From the NCBI RefSeq assembly GCF_963576615.1, contig NC_088710.1:20455114-20519113 (forward strand): 64,000 nucleotides of DNA, given 5' to 3'. The notes under the pieces are model-generated. The model ran no database searches and was not told where the DNA came from. It saw only the letters and a program-made list of their open reading frames with translations. A program made the position numbers and the translations under genes. Below, piece by piece: positions 1 through 10,852 of the stretch (the first letter of the stretch is position 1; each line of letters opens with the position of its first letter). The DNA comes from Watersipora subatra. Its lineage: Eukaryota > Bryozoa > Gymnolaemata > Cheilostomatida > Watersiporidae.

Positions 1-1074
1 TGAGGAAAGTCGACATGCCTGCAATCTGCCAATGGTGACCATGAAGATAAATACTGTAAAATTGAAATTTTTATAAAAATTTTCGATATTGTCATAAATG
101 CATAATTTTTATGATAAAAGTATCCATGGATAAGTCGCGCCTGGATTTTTAGGTCAACTTCTTAAGAAAAAAAGTGTGTCTTATACGCGGGTATTTACGG
201 TATGTGGACAGAGAGGATATCTGCACTTATAAACTTTAAGTTAGTACGAGGAGATAGGATGACACCGAGAGAATGTTTTTATGGTGGGGTGTATCACAAT
301 GCTGCATTCAACATACACACGCATATAAGCTTCCAAGTTAAGAACTACACTTTACTTATTCGGGAACTTTTTGTAATCCTTTCAGCTGGGAAGCATGCCG
401 AATTTTATCTCACTGAATTAAGTGACACAGCAGTGATATATGTTTGAGGAACAAGTATGACAATGTAAAAAACTTACTAGCAAAGATTCAATTTTATTCA
501 ACTGTAACTACTATATTTGATTTTAGTGATTTTTTTGTGTGCTTGAGTTGAATATTAGTGGATATTAACAACTTCAATCATCATATGAGTTCCCTCTGAG
601 CATTGAGAATCTTAAATGAGGCTTACAAATGATCCAGAGTTATCAGCCCGCACAGCTTTAGAATGAAAGCTATGCCAAATTTCATGGTAGTTACCGGTAT
701 ATGATAGCAATCAAGTGCCCTAGATGACTAGCTATGACAGGTCCTTGAGCGTAATGCAGAGACAACAATGAAGGCATTACCAGCAGCCAGTGCATGCTTG
801 TGGTTCATAAATGTCACGTAAACCTACAACACTTTGTCATTCTGTCATATGAGTGAAAAATAAACGTTCAAAGTTTCTAGCACACATTAAAATTTTTTAT
901 AAAATTTGTACTTATCAAAGCTGATATAGTCTCCAGCGTAGACCTCTTGTAAATAAAATATCAATGCTTGTTAAGTGTGTATTTCTGCTAAATTTAGATT
1001 GCTGTTTACTTTACAGAGGGTAAGAAGTGTTTGCGAGACACTGCATCTGATTGCAATTTATACATAGCTGTATA
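1..1074. other. AT-rich non-coding stretch, no gene seen
   Basis: No exon with convincing coding content was found. The longest open frame (202-447, plus) has no recognisable domain and no splice context. The stretch probably lies in an intron of the gene whose last exons start at 2949, or between genes. Confidence 0.5.
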
Positions 1075-2913
1075 CTAGAAATTCCCCTGTCATACAGCCC
1101 ACGACCTGTTAATGGAATAAGTGATAATGGAAAAAAGAAAGGGTAGTGCTGGTTGTTGAAAAAGTAGTTGTCAGCAGGAATTGACAGAGTATAGTGTAAA
1201 TGAGAGTTGTTCGAGATGATATAAAATTAATTTGAGGGAGCACAACTTCAAAAAGGAAATTCTAGTAATCTAGGAATTTGACAGGGGAACTTGTTGGCAT
1301 GTATGACATAGTTGTATTTGAGCATTGTATGTAATGAAATGTTTCTCAATACATCTAGTACATGTGAGCTGTGATATGTTGTTGTCAAGTCTGCCTAGAA
1401 AGTTGTTACGCAGTTCTTGAAAATCAGGACAATCTAAAGATTGAAAATGAGGAATGTGATGAAGGGGGGCAGCATTGGGAAGAGCAATATTGTTTTGTGC
1501 AATATTTTCATGGTCAATGATGTCCATAAAATCATGATCATCATCTGGAAACATAGGGGCTGCCAAGTCTATGTCATTTACATCGCTTACAACATCTATC
1601 AAAGAATTCTCTGAATCAGATGAGTTGTTGTTATTAATTTGAGTAGTGTGTTGTTGAACATTAGCATTTGATGGTTGCTGTGAGGACCTTCTATTTATCC
1701 TCCTATTGAGCTGTAATAATTGAGAGACACGGGGAAGGCCACCACGTCGGCCACGATGTGGTGTTCTGGGAAGTTGTATGTCCATGGCAGTTATCAAGTT
1801 TTTTTGAAATTAAATTCAAAAAGTCAATTATGCAAAACAAAAGGTTGTAAACAATTCACACCTAATCTACTACTATCTCAAACCTATGTTTTACAACAAT
1901 AAAACGAATATTAATTAAAGCTGTAGGCCTAACCTACTGTAATGTATGTAATTTAACAACAGCAATAAGGAAATATGATTATTATATCTCTAAAATGCAA
2001 TATTAGAAGTAAAATGGCAAGCTACTGTGTAATATACACAGTTTGAAAGTTGGTTGTGTTGAATGTAGAATGGTTTTGATAGCGACCTAGCAGAAAGCAA
2101 GTATGAGCGTTCACACGTCTGGAAGTTTTCTGCAAACTGGAGCAAAATAAAAAAGTGTTTTCATCATAAATGGGCATTGTAGTTCAGCCCTAGCTTGTAC
2201 ATAAGTTGTAGAGAATTTTGGGTAACGTTTTAAATAATTTAATAAAACCTTCAGTCATTAGGAAAAAACATAGGCTGATAGACTGTGTACCACAATTTCG
2301 CACCTGTTAATCGGTCTACGCCTCAAACGGTCTACGTTTATTACAGAAACCTTCGGACAAATAAATTTGAATAATTATTCTTATGGTAATTTTATAAAAT
2401 CGAATAATTATTCTTATAATTAAAGATTTTTGCAAGATATTAAAAACGGAAAAATATTAGAAACCTTCGGCAATTAGACAATGTTATAGACTGGTGAAAT
2501 GAGCACATTTTTCTCGTGAAATACGACCTTCTTAATAGTTCTACCATCTGTCGCACGGCTTTATTGGCGTATTGTGGGCCGTTCTTAATTATGATTAAAA
2601 AACCTTGTCAAGTTTTTTATTGCGAATCTTGGCCAAATTAATCTGTCTATTTGTGTATAATCCGATCAGATGGCTAAGTTTTAGAATATTGTCGACAATT
2701 TTCAAAGACTTGGTAACATATTTAAATAGGTTTATATGTGTTTTGTATCGTTATTATAGTTAAACGACTCCTTTGAAAAATGGTTAAATTTGTTGATAAG
2801 ATTTCGGTACAAGGGTTTGCGACGGTGTTGATGAATAATTTTCATGAGTTCTGCGCACATGCATTTATCATAAATCTCTCAAACAATCGCTTCGCTCGTG
2901 TTTGGTCGTGAGA
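1075..2913 (-). mobile_element. Helitron, internally deleted copy (copy 1)
   Basis: Read on the minus strand the element starts TCTCACGACCAAACACGAGC (at 2913) and ends GGGGAATTTCTAG (at 1075). The flanks are A before TC and T after CTAG, the classic Helitron insertion between A and T with a CTRR 3' end. A short CTGT-ATG-ACAG hairpin sits about 11 bases before the 3' terminus. There are no terminal inverted repeats. A second copy at 18334-19629 shares both ends and much of the interior, which fixes the boundaries. The copy keeps an N-terminal open frame (1270-1797) but no Rep or helicase domain, so it is non-autonomous. Its 5' end lies only 35 bases before the splice acceptor of the exon at 2949. 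Boundaries are seen in the sequence; assignment to Helitron rests on known terminal features. Confidence 0.75.
1270..1797 (-). CDS. Helitron N-terminal open frame with CxxC pair (fragment)
   Basis: This 175-residue open frame lies inside the Helitron copy and is read in the element's own sense. The N-terminus is basic (arginine/glycine-rich, residues about 10-40). An Asn/Gln-rich and then acidic segment follows (about 45-100). The C-terminus has a possible zinc-binding pair, C-x2-C-x14-C-x2-C, at about residues 143-164. Cysteine pairs like this precede the helitron-like domain in animal Helitron proteins. The frame stops about 195 bases before the element's 3' end, so the HUH replication initiator and helicase parts are missing. 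The frame may be a remnant kept open by chance or recent insertion. A cellular zinc-finger gene is possible but less likely given its position inside the repeat. Confidence 0.5.
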   Translation of the reverse strand: MITAMDIQLPRTPHRGRRGGLPRVSQLLQLNRRINRRSSQQPSNANVQQHTTQINNNNSSDSENSLIDVVSDVNDIDLAAPMFPDDDHDFMDIIDHENIAQNNIALPNAAPLHHIPHFQSLDCPDFQELRNNFLGRLDNNISQLTCTRCIEKHFITYNAQIQLCHTCQQVPLSNS

Positions 2914-2948
2914 TAAAGACATTGGCTTAATCATTGCTTTTGTTCTAG

Positions 2949-3089
2949 ATTACAGGGTTGTACAAAAAATGATGTTTGAGGCAAGATATCGTGCTGACTG
3001 TGGAATTATCAGAGACCCTCTTGCTAAGGACTTGGCTGTGTCATCTGCAAGCCAGCACATTGATCTGATGAAAGGCTTCTGTGCTCAAG
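2949..3089 (+). CDS. Internal exon of an unrecognised gene (first of three seen)
   Basis: The exon follows the acceptor TTTTGTTCTAG and ends at CAAG|GTTATT. It enters after one base of a codon and leaves after one base, giving 46 full codons beginning Tyr-Arg-Val-Val-Gln and ending Phe-Cys-Ala-Gln. The split codon formed with the exon at 4197 is Asp, in phase. I do not recognise the protein. Earlier exons must lie further upstream; the Helitron copy ends just before this acceptor. If the donor were skipped, the frame would stop after five more residues, so a terminal-exon reading is an alternative. No function is inferred. Confidence 0.55.
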
Positions 3090-3240
3090 GTTATTACATT
3101 TAGGACAATTGTATGCCAAGTTGTAGAAATGCTGATGATTTTATTGGCTGTTTCTTCAGTGAATATGCTTTAAGGCACATTGAGACATTCTTAGTAAACC
3201 CAAAATAAGGAAGCAGATTCGTGCCAAATGACAAATATTT

Positions 3241-3545
3241 GAGATGGCATGGCCAGCAACTTGCAATCATATGACTAGCCACTTGTGATCATATGACCAG
3301 CTACTTGTTATTACATGACCAGCTGCTCGTGATCATATGACCAGCTACTTGTGATCACATGACCAGCTACTTGTTATTACATTTTCAGCTACTCGTGATC
3401 ATATAACCAACTATTTGTGATCATAAGACCAACCACTTGTGATCACATGACCAGCTACTCATGATAACATGACCGGCTACTTGTGATCACATGACTGACC
3501 ACTAGCGATCACATGACTAGTTACTTGTGACTACATCACCGGTTT
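3241..3545. repeat. Imperfect 24-bp tandem repeat
   Basis: About 12 diverged units of the type catatgaccagctacttgtgat run head to tail. Many units contain TGATCA-like and CATATGA/CACATGA variants. The array lies in the intron between the exons at 2949 and 4197. Unit identity is low, so it is an old minisatellite. Confidence 0.85.
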
Positions 3546-4196
3546 TTGTGTCAACAGTATTACAGTGTTTAGCAACACAAAATTTTGTAAGATTATTAAT
3601 TTCTCACCTACTTTTCTCACAAGAGGCAGCAGCCATTAGTCAAACTTTTACTCGTAAAGCTAGTTCAACCTGACATCTGTTTCATTGCTAGAATATCATA
3701 AGTTGGAACAATTATCTCTGAGGATAGGCTGCAATATATTTAATTTGTTTAGTAGCTCCAAAATATTATATAACTTTTGAATACGTACTGAAAGCAATTA
3801 CACATAGCATTAAAACAAATGCATTATAAAATTATGTAAAAAATTAAAGTAATAATTTATTAAACTAAGCTTTGATTGTTACTTCACCTTTGAGTCATTT
3901 GAGCTGAGTTGTAGGCTCGGCGATAATAGGGCCAGAGGTAGAAGTTAGGGAGTCGCTCTCTCTCTAACTTGAACTGTACAGTTTAAACTAACTTAGCTTA
4001 TAGATATCTTAATGCTGCTTTTGTAGAATTTATTTTTAATTTTGCTAAATCTCACATTTGCTGAAAAAAAAATTCAGAAATTTGCTCAATTTTTGTTAGT
4101 AATCCGAGTTTAGAGTCAAATATTTGCTTGAACTGAGCTATGTTAAAAAGTTTTATTGTATGTCAAATCTACATTGTTCATTATTTCTTTTTATAG

Positions 4197-4392
4197 ATTG
4201 CTTAATCAACACTTCAATGACTCCACAACTTTCCTGCAGAGACAATGAGCTAGTAATAAGGTGGCCGACTAGTAAAGCATTCCCAGCAAACACTACCTCC
4301 ATACCCTCTGTACTTGAGCGAAAATTGTCCAAAAACTTGTCTGGACTCAGCAAGAATTCTATTAAGATTGTGATTGGCAACCACGTATCACC
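4197..4392 (+). CDS. Internal exon of the unrecognised gene (second of three)
   Basis: The acceptor is TTTCTTTTTATAG and the donor is ACC|GTAAGG, both strong. The exon has 196 bases, entering after one base and leaving after two, and is open throughout. It encodes a hydrophilic stretch with Cys-Leu-Ile-Asn-Thr-Ser near the start, Ile-Arg-Trp-Pro-Thr in the middle, and Leu-Glu-Arg-Lys-Leu-Ser and Ile-Val-Ile-Gly-Asn-His toward the end. Asn-x-Ser/Thr sites (Asn-Thr-Ser, Asn-Thr-Thr, Asn-Leu-Ser) are frequent, but no signal peptide can be judged from these exons. Phase agreement on both sides is the main support that it is real. The family is not recognised. Confidence 0.65.
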
Positions 4393-4489
4393 GTAAGGAC
4401 CTATTCTAATCCAGATAGGGCTACATTTTACAAGTAATTCAGTAATTTGTAACGCTGTCTTTTTAAAATTTTATTCCACACTTTTGTAG

Positions 4490-4598
4490 AGTCGTCTACC
4501 CAGAGTTAAACAAAGACGGCGCCTACCTCGGTGTCATGCTTGCTCCAGAATGCAGCAATGGTTTCCCATTGGATGTTTCCAAAGCCACTTGCCAGTGA
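4490..4598 (+). CDS. Last coding exon of the unrecognised gene
   Basis: The acceptor CACTTTTGTAG is followed by one base that completes a proline codon with the two bases left by the exon at 4197. Then come 35 codons and a TGA stop at 4596-4598. The product ends Val-Ser-Lys-Ala-Thr-Cys-Gln. An AATAAA lies 122 bases downstream. Together the three exons give about 147 residues of a C-terminus that I cannot assign to a family. The downstream poly(A) signal and matched phases argue against chance. Confidence 0.65.
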
Positions 4599-4719
4599 AA
4601 CATCCAAAGTCATGACCAAATACTTTAGTTGCTAGTCTTCTACTACTGTTAGTGATTTTATCAGTTTTTAATTTACTTTATTAGTGTTTTTTATAATAAC
4701 GTAATGAAAAGCTACTAAA

Positions 4720-4725
4720 AATAAA
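4720..4725 (+). terminator. Candidate poly(A) signal AATAAA
   Basis: AATAAA lies 122 bases after the TGA stop of the exon at 4490. It is an appropriate distance for a short 3' UTR, although the region is AT-rich and chance occurrences are common. Confidence 0.4.
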
Positions 4726-4824
4726 TAAGATGAATGATTTCGCACTGAATGAATGTTTATTGTACTCATGTTAATGAACACTAATTCTTCAGATTTGAAT
4801 CAAGTTGCCTACTTTTGAAGTGTC

Positions 4825-7266
4825 TACTAACCAGTAGCTAGTTTTTTTCAAGACATCAGAAATTTGTGAAAACACGGTAACAAGGTGAAGAGAAATTCAA
4901 ACTCGACAAAATCAAGCCCATTTTCAGTGATGCAATGGTTGGTTGTACAAACAGATACAGCCTCATGGTAACCTAAAATGGTTCCATCTGTAAAAACCAT
5001 GGAATTGTATCCGAAAGCAAAAAAAATCTGCTCATTAGAAAATTTTAATTGTAGTGCCTGCAAAATCTCAAGCTTTAAATAAACCGTGTGGAACATTGAG
5101 GAAGAAGCTATTTTTATTTACAGTAATTTATAAGAAGACAAAAAAGCCATTCAAGTGAAGCCAAAACATTATTGTATAATTCATAATTTCTAGTAATCGC
5201 TGAATTGAACTAAAAAATATACCAATATATATTATTATTGTGGTAGACACTTATAGCATGACCCAGTAAGCACAAAAAACAGAGTAGTGGATTTAAAAAA
5301 TGTAGAAGACAATTACGAACTAGGTGTATGAATTAGGTTTCTTGCATTGCTTGCCCTTGTTAAAGAATGGCTTATATCTGCTGTTTTATAATATTCACTT
5401 CATTGCACCTGCTGGCAGATATAGTCGCGTCATATGATGGAGATCTAGAGTTATCTGCTCATTAGCAGACAACTCTGAAACTTGAAATTACAGTTTTCAT
5501 TGGTTGTGGCTCCTAGACTAAAGTAATTAGTATAGCTATTATTTAAGGGAGTCTCCAAAAGCATGTGCTTACAATTTGCGTTTAGTTTATATGTAACAGC
5601 ATCAGGGATAATTTTTCAACTAAACATATTATATAGGGTATAATTCATTTAAACCTAGAATGCATTTAATATACAAACACAGCCATTATTAGACAGGTAT
5701 TAAAGATTGGTTATTTTCTATAATACTAGGCCATTTCATATATGAAAAACATAGTTTCTATATAAGTCCTTTTGGATTCCGTTAAAGCTTTTACTAGAAG
5801 CAAATTGGTACAAACTTTCCCACCAACAGTGTCTGAGCAATCCGCGAAGACCGAGTATGATGTTTGCTTAGCAGAGGCTGTGTGTGTTTTTGAGAGTATT
5901 GTTATACAAACAATGACTCTGTAATATCGTCTGAACATTTTTGAGACCAGTGTTAATTCGCCTCAACAACTGGAGACATACCGAGTTGCAGAGAGTAATT
6001 TAAGGCTCGTTGTCATTCCTATCACCACCAGTAAATTTTTAGAAATTAAACGCTAACAGTCACATGATGAGGGAGCAGAACAATACCTTTCAGTACAAAC
6101 ACAAATCAAAAAGAGAGGAACTCATACTACTTTTATACATGGTATCTTTCGCCTGTGTTGATTTTTTATCAAGCATTTACAAGTGATATAGTCAGATAAT
6201 GCAACTACTAACTTTCACAAAAATTCTCTTCGCTCTAGAATTCTTGTAATGATTGTATTTTGTTTAAATAACGAAACCGACTGAAATATTTATTTAAATT
6301 TGAAACATGTGTAGCATTTACCAAAAGACTAATGAAATGTTTCATTTTTCCTTTCACGCGAAGGTGTTGGGCGGTGTTAAATATTTGAAGCTAGCTATAT
6401 AGTTAAAATACATCTCTAGCTACCAAGCTGTTCGTTAAAAAGTTGCTGCCACTAGACTCGGTCAATAAGACAAAAGTATAGGAGTTCATGCATGAACATT
6501 ACGCTTGCATTGCAGACTTTAGTATTTGATACAAATGATAAATTCTTAAAGGCAAGAAATGCAAAACAAATTTGATATGTGCTCAGAAAATACAGTACTT
6601 AAGATCTGAATATCCTGACACATTTTCTGATTCAAAGATAAAAAGCTGATTTCATTTCAACTGATTTCAGATGAAAAGCTCATGTTTCAGTTTTGATCAG
6701 TCGGTAATACGCCAGAGTAATCTTTCAGTTTGCAGCAAAACAAGGAATGTGTTTAATCTTTGTGTTTAAATTGTTTAAACACTGTGTTTAACACTTTAAC
6801 ACTTTGTGTTTAATGTGTTTAAAGTTTTGTGTTTAATCTGCAGCATTAGTAAGACTCATACAAAAAATTATGTTTTGGCTTCACCTAAATGGCTGAACTA
6901 ATGCAAGTTTGTATTTAATTGGCTAGTCTGCACTACTTCAGAGATTTGTCTTTTTATAAATGAGCCAAATGACTACAAATAAACACTGCGTCTTCAATGT
7001 TTCACATGGATTAATCAAACATTGGGATTTTGCCGGCACTAAAGTTAACATTTTCTAAAAAAAACTGTTTGCTTTTGGATACAACATAATGACTTCTCAC
7101 AAAAAATTCATTTTAGGTTGCCAAGAGGAAGTATTAGTTTGTACAACCAACCATTGCATCACTAAAATTAGGTTTGCTTTTGTCAAGTTTGCGTCTTTTT
7201 TCAGCTTGTTACCATGTTTTTCACAACTTATGAATGCTCTTGGAAAAAAACTAGTTGCCAGTTAGT
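4825..7266. mobile_element. Element with long (about 180 bp) terminal inverted repeats
   Basis: The left segment (about 4825-4990) and the reverse complement of the right segment (about 7105-7266) match over roughly 160-180 bases. Both have an outer end near CTAACCAGTAGCTAG / CTAACTGGCAACTAG, a shared run of T, and the shared inner phrase gatgcaatggttggttgtac. The 2.4-kb interior has no long open frame and no transposase that I can see. Long inverted ends suggest a foldback or Mutator-like non-autonomous element. I could not identify a convincing target-site duplication. Confidence 0.65.
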
Positions 7267-7686
7267 GAGAACCAGCTATAGTTCAAACCAGCCCATACAC
7301 ACAGTTCCTAACATAGGCTGAAGTTTCCTCCTAGGCTGGCCTAGTAAGCGAGCTCAGGCTTATCTTGTTTACTTTGAATCGGTCAGTCGCTAGATGTTTG
7401 TTAGTCTAATCTTTCTTATACACTATATCAACTATTTACTGTTAGGCATTCTCTCAAATCCTTTTAGAAAATCTAAATCGATTCTTAAATCAGGCCAACA
7501 ATCGTTCTTTTGTTGAGATTTACCGATTTAACTGAATTACTAGTGTAAACATTTACTCCCTTTGTTAAAGATCAATATGGCATCCTGTAGAGCTATAGAT
7601 AGAGCAGCGTTACTGCTTGACAGGTTGAGTAGGTAGCTGACTCAGCTAACCGCAAAGCATGTCTCGGTCTAGTATCGGCAGCACTG
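7267..7686. other. Upstream region of the plus-strand coiled-coil gene
   Basis: No coding content is seen. The stretch precedes the proposed first exon at 7687 and would hold the promoter, but no TATA or other clear core element was identified. Confidence 0.3.
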
Positions 7687-7763
7687 ATGGAAACCTGCCT
7701 ATGCGCGTCGACACACCTCACACAGAAAGAGCACGATGTTCGGCAGCGGGAATGCGGATGCAG
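7687..7763 (+). CDS. Candidate first coding exon of a coiled-coil protein gene
   Basis: An ATG at 7687 opens 25 codons plus two bases and ends at a strong donor, GCAG|GTAAGA. The two leftover bases (AG) combine with the first base of the exon at 10729 to give Arg, so phases fit. The same donor can be reached from ATGs at 7701 (leaving phase 0) and 7736 (leaving phase 1), but neither matches the phase of the next exon. The peptide is Cys-rich (Glu-Thr-Cys-Leu-Cys-Ala at the start, Glu-Cys-Gly-Cys at the end), which is unusual for an N-terminus. It could instead be 5' UTR. Confidence 0.4.
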
Positions 7764-10728
7764 GTAAGATGTCAGAATGTTATTTTACACTTTTGGGAAC
7801 TTATGTACATGTGTGGTTTACAAGTTATATAGATGCAAAAATGTGGGTATGTAATCAATGATGAATAACTACTAGTTGGGAAATGAAGACTCACTTTTAG
7901 CCAATAAGTAAAATTCTCGTCATATGGCTTTTGTTTGTGTTTTCTGTTTTGCCGCATGACAGACTGGATGCTAAATGATATATAACATGGCCATAAAACA
8001 AAAATTAATTTTTATATAAATGAATATTTATGAATGAATATTTATTACTTGTAGCGAAAGTCAGTGTTAGCAGCATTGACAAGGTGTATTGTAAAATAAA
8101 ATCTATCAACTTTTCAATCGTCAATAAATAATCAAACTTTCACTCATCTTTCTCAACTCTCTTTACTGAGTTATTTCCAAAATTATTAACTAGTGGTCTA
8201 GTTCAAATTCAACTTTTTATTGAATGTCCAACCTTTTAGAAGAGCTCACATTTCTGCCACAAAAATGGGAATTCTTACCACAAATGAACAAGCTTGAAAA
8301 AATAAGCCAGAATAACTCTAGCTGTGGTATCTTGACCCAATTCAGAACTAGCTTCCCTTTAAGAAGCACAGCACAACTGTCTTAACTCTCTCAAGTTTAT
8401 GACACTTTACAGAGTTTGCTAGAATCACATCTAATACTTGTCTCAGTAAGTCAGAATCACAACCACTCACAATCTTCCATTAAACAAACTATTCAGAGAT
8501 CAGCTCAGTACAAGAGGTTTGCCAATGCCTTTTATACGGTTGTCATAACTCTCTCACGTCTACTCTGTACAATGCTACACATTGTTGAATTTTATCTAGC
8601 ATAGCTTAGTACAGAGTCATGACCACACATGCTAGTTCTACTGATATCAAATTCATAGCTGTAAAGCAAATAAACATGGTTGTATTGTTATAACTGACTA
8701 GCACCTTAGCAATCTTGCCATGAGAAATTGTCATGTGAGCAAATAAAGCACTGAAAATAAGTACACATAATAAAATAATAAATAATGTTATATTCATGAA
8801 AATAATGTTATATTCATGTAAGGCAAATGATTGGTAGCAAACAGAGTATCGCGGTCTCAAATCTTATATGATGTAATTTTTTTCCCAGCGTTATTTTAGG
8901 CTTCAGACAAACGCTCATGGCTTTTATTATAAGTAAAAATTGTAATTTTGAAATGTCATTAGTTACATTTAAACTTTTAACTTGGGCTATTCGGAAGGAG
9001 ATTTCCTACAGAATGTCTGCTCTTAACTGTGATATTACCACAACTCTCTCACACTTAGTTTTTAAAAATTTATGTATTCTAATATTTCTGTCAATCTGTA
9101 GGCACCAAGTCTCAACCACACTTAGGCACGCTAAGTACTGTCTGACTTGGTACCCTAAAGAGCTGAGGGCAACATTTGTTGCCTTTGAGATTGAGCTCTG
9201 CTCTATTCTTCTATACAAGTCCGCATACATATCTGTTCAAGTCCAGTACATATTTGATTGGTACAACAACTCATATCAGTGTCATATAGCGTGGTGGAAT
9301 GCAATTAGTTTTTGCTGACAGTGTACGGTTGTTGTTAACCAAAGTTTTTGATATGAACAAATCAGAGATACAATACAATAAAAGCAAAAACAGGCACATG
9401 TAAAACATTAATACAAAACAACAATTTGCTTACAATTTTTAGTTATTGATACATATTGCTTCCTTGCAGGAATTTACAGACAACCATGAGAGACAACCAT
9501 TTCACTTGTATGAAATATACCTCCATATAGACAGTCGCTTCACTATTAAATGCATTGTCTCCGATGGTGCCAATAACTTTTTCACTGTCTTGTTAGGCTG
9601 ACATGCTGATTTTATATACTGTCTGCTTTTAGGTATCTCAATGTACCTTAGCTTTTACTTCAAGATCTTTTGTTGAAGCTTATTATCGCTTAGCTTTTTT
9701 GGATTATGAGCACACAGATAATATACATGATTGGACATTAAAATCTCTTTGCATCAATCACAAAAAACCATATAAAACAAGTATGTATGTATTATTGGCA
9801 TCCTAAAACGTACAAACATATGGAAAGCGTAAAAACAATTTGCAGATAGAAAGTCTATCGACGCTGACAGGCAGATAAGGCCGTGTTAGGCACAATTTAA
9901 GGTATGCAAAAGTGGTGCTATACAGATCACTCTCCTAGTAACTGTAAAGAACAGTATATACATGAGAGTGCTGATTAGGCTGACACGGCAGCAGTGTTAT
10001 CACTATCATATTACTATTATGTTCCTGTTATCACTTTGGTTACCAGTTACGTATGTGTGAGGGAGTTCACCTCCTACTGTGTTGGTATGATGAATTCTGC
10101 GTATGTTGTAAGTTCTGGTTGGATGCATAATAAAGTATAATAAAAATAATCATAACAATATAATAATAGGAGTACTACTAATATTTCTATATTAATAATA
10201 AATTTGTAATAGTAATAATAGTTGGCAAACAACCTCCAGAAGGTCCTTGACATTTCAACCCATTGGAATTAGGTCAATGGTTAGAGTATGCATCAGCTAA
10301 TATTGTGACTTTAAAACAAATAAGGGAAGTAATAATAAGGATAATAATAATACATATGTGTGATGTAGGTATAACATATGATAATATGGTATTTTCGCTT
10401 TTAGGAATATTAAGAATAGAATTAATAGTGACAAAGATAATAATAATGCTGATAGTAGTAGGGAACTATAAGTGTGTGTGCATGCGGGCGCGCCCGTGTG
10501 TGTGTTTATTTTCATCAACAGAAACAATATATACAGAAAAATAAACTGCATATTAGTAAATATATCAGGTTAAATACAAATTAATGAGAAAATGAAAAAC
10601 TATAGCAAAATCCACTCAACCCGAGCACAAGATAATGATGGTGGAGCCATAGGTGCACTGTTACAGTAGCCCAGCTAATGTCGCGCAAGCTCCAAAGTCT
10701 TAGTCAGGTTTTGTTTTTAGTCTTGCAG
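7764..10728. other. Proposed first intron of the coiled-coil gene, AT-rich
   Basis: This is about 3 kb with no coding exon that fits phase. The opposed open frames at 8917-9318 and 9006-9230 have no family signature and look like chance. Positions about 10130-10460 are rich in ATA/ATT trinucleotide-like runs, ending in a GT-rich patch near 10471-10505. Confidence 0.4.
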
Positions 10729-10852
10729 GTTTGCTAGCCATCCTCCTCAATCCCGCTGGTGTCCAGATATGGGAGTCGGGTTAGTTGCCGATGACCCAAC
10801 CATTTTGCGGCCTGACATTAGGGCTAACCTTGCCAAATGGTTAAGGAAGCTC
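10729..10852 (+). CDS. Candidate second coding exon of the coiled-coil gene
   Basis: A good acceptor (TTTTTAGTCTTGCAG) precedes 124 bases that are open in one frame. The exon enters after two bases of a codon and ends in phase 0 at CTC|GTAGAC, a mediocre donor. The next exon at 11984 starts in phase 0. The 41 residues run from Phe-Ala-Ser-His-Pro-Pro to Leu-Ala-Lys-Trp-Leu-Arg-Lys-Leu, including a helix-like segment with Arg-Pro-Asp-Ile-Arg-Ala-Asn-Leu. A Trp/Leu helical head before long coiled coils resembles the layout of augmin or Ndc80-type proteins with a calponin-homology-like head, but I see no decisive motif. Without splicing the frame would run 16 more codons to a stop. Confidence 0.5.

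Noticed and set aside
8413..8441. Short exon with good acceptor and GTAAGT donor
   Set aside because: It enters and leaves in phase 1 and does not fit the chain to 10729; no other support.
8917..9318. 133-codon plus-strand frame and an opposing 74-codon frame
   Set aside because: No family motif and no splice or poly(A) context; neither phase nor composition supports coding.
9477..9530. Exon after TTCCTTGCAG between the first two exons of the coiled-coil gene
   Set aside because: In the required phase it meets a stop after five codons.
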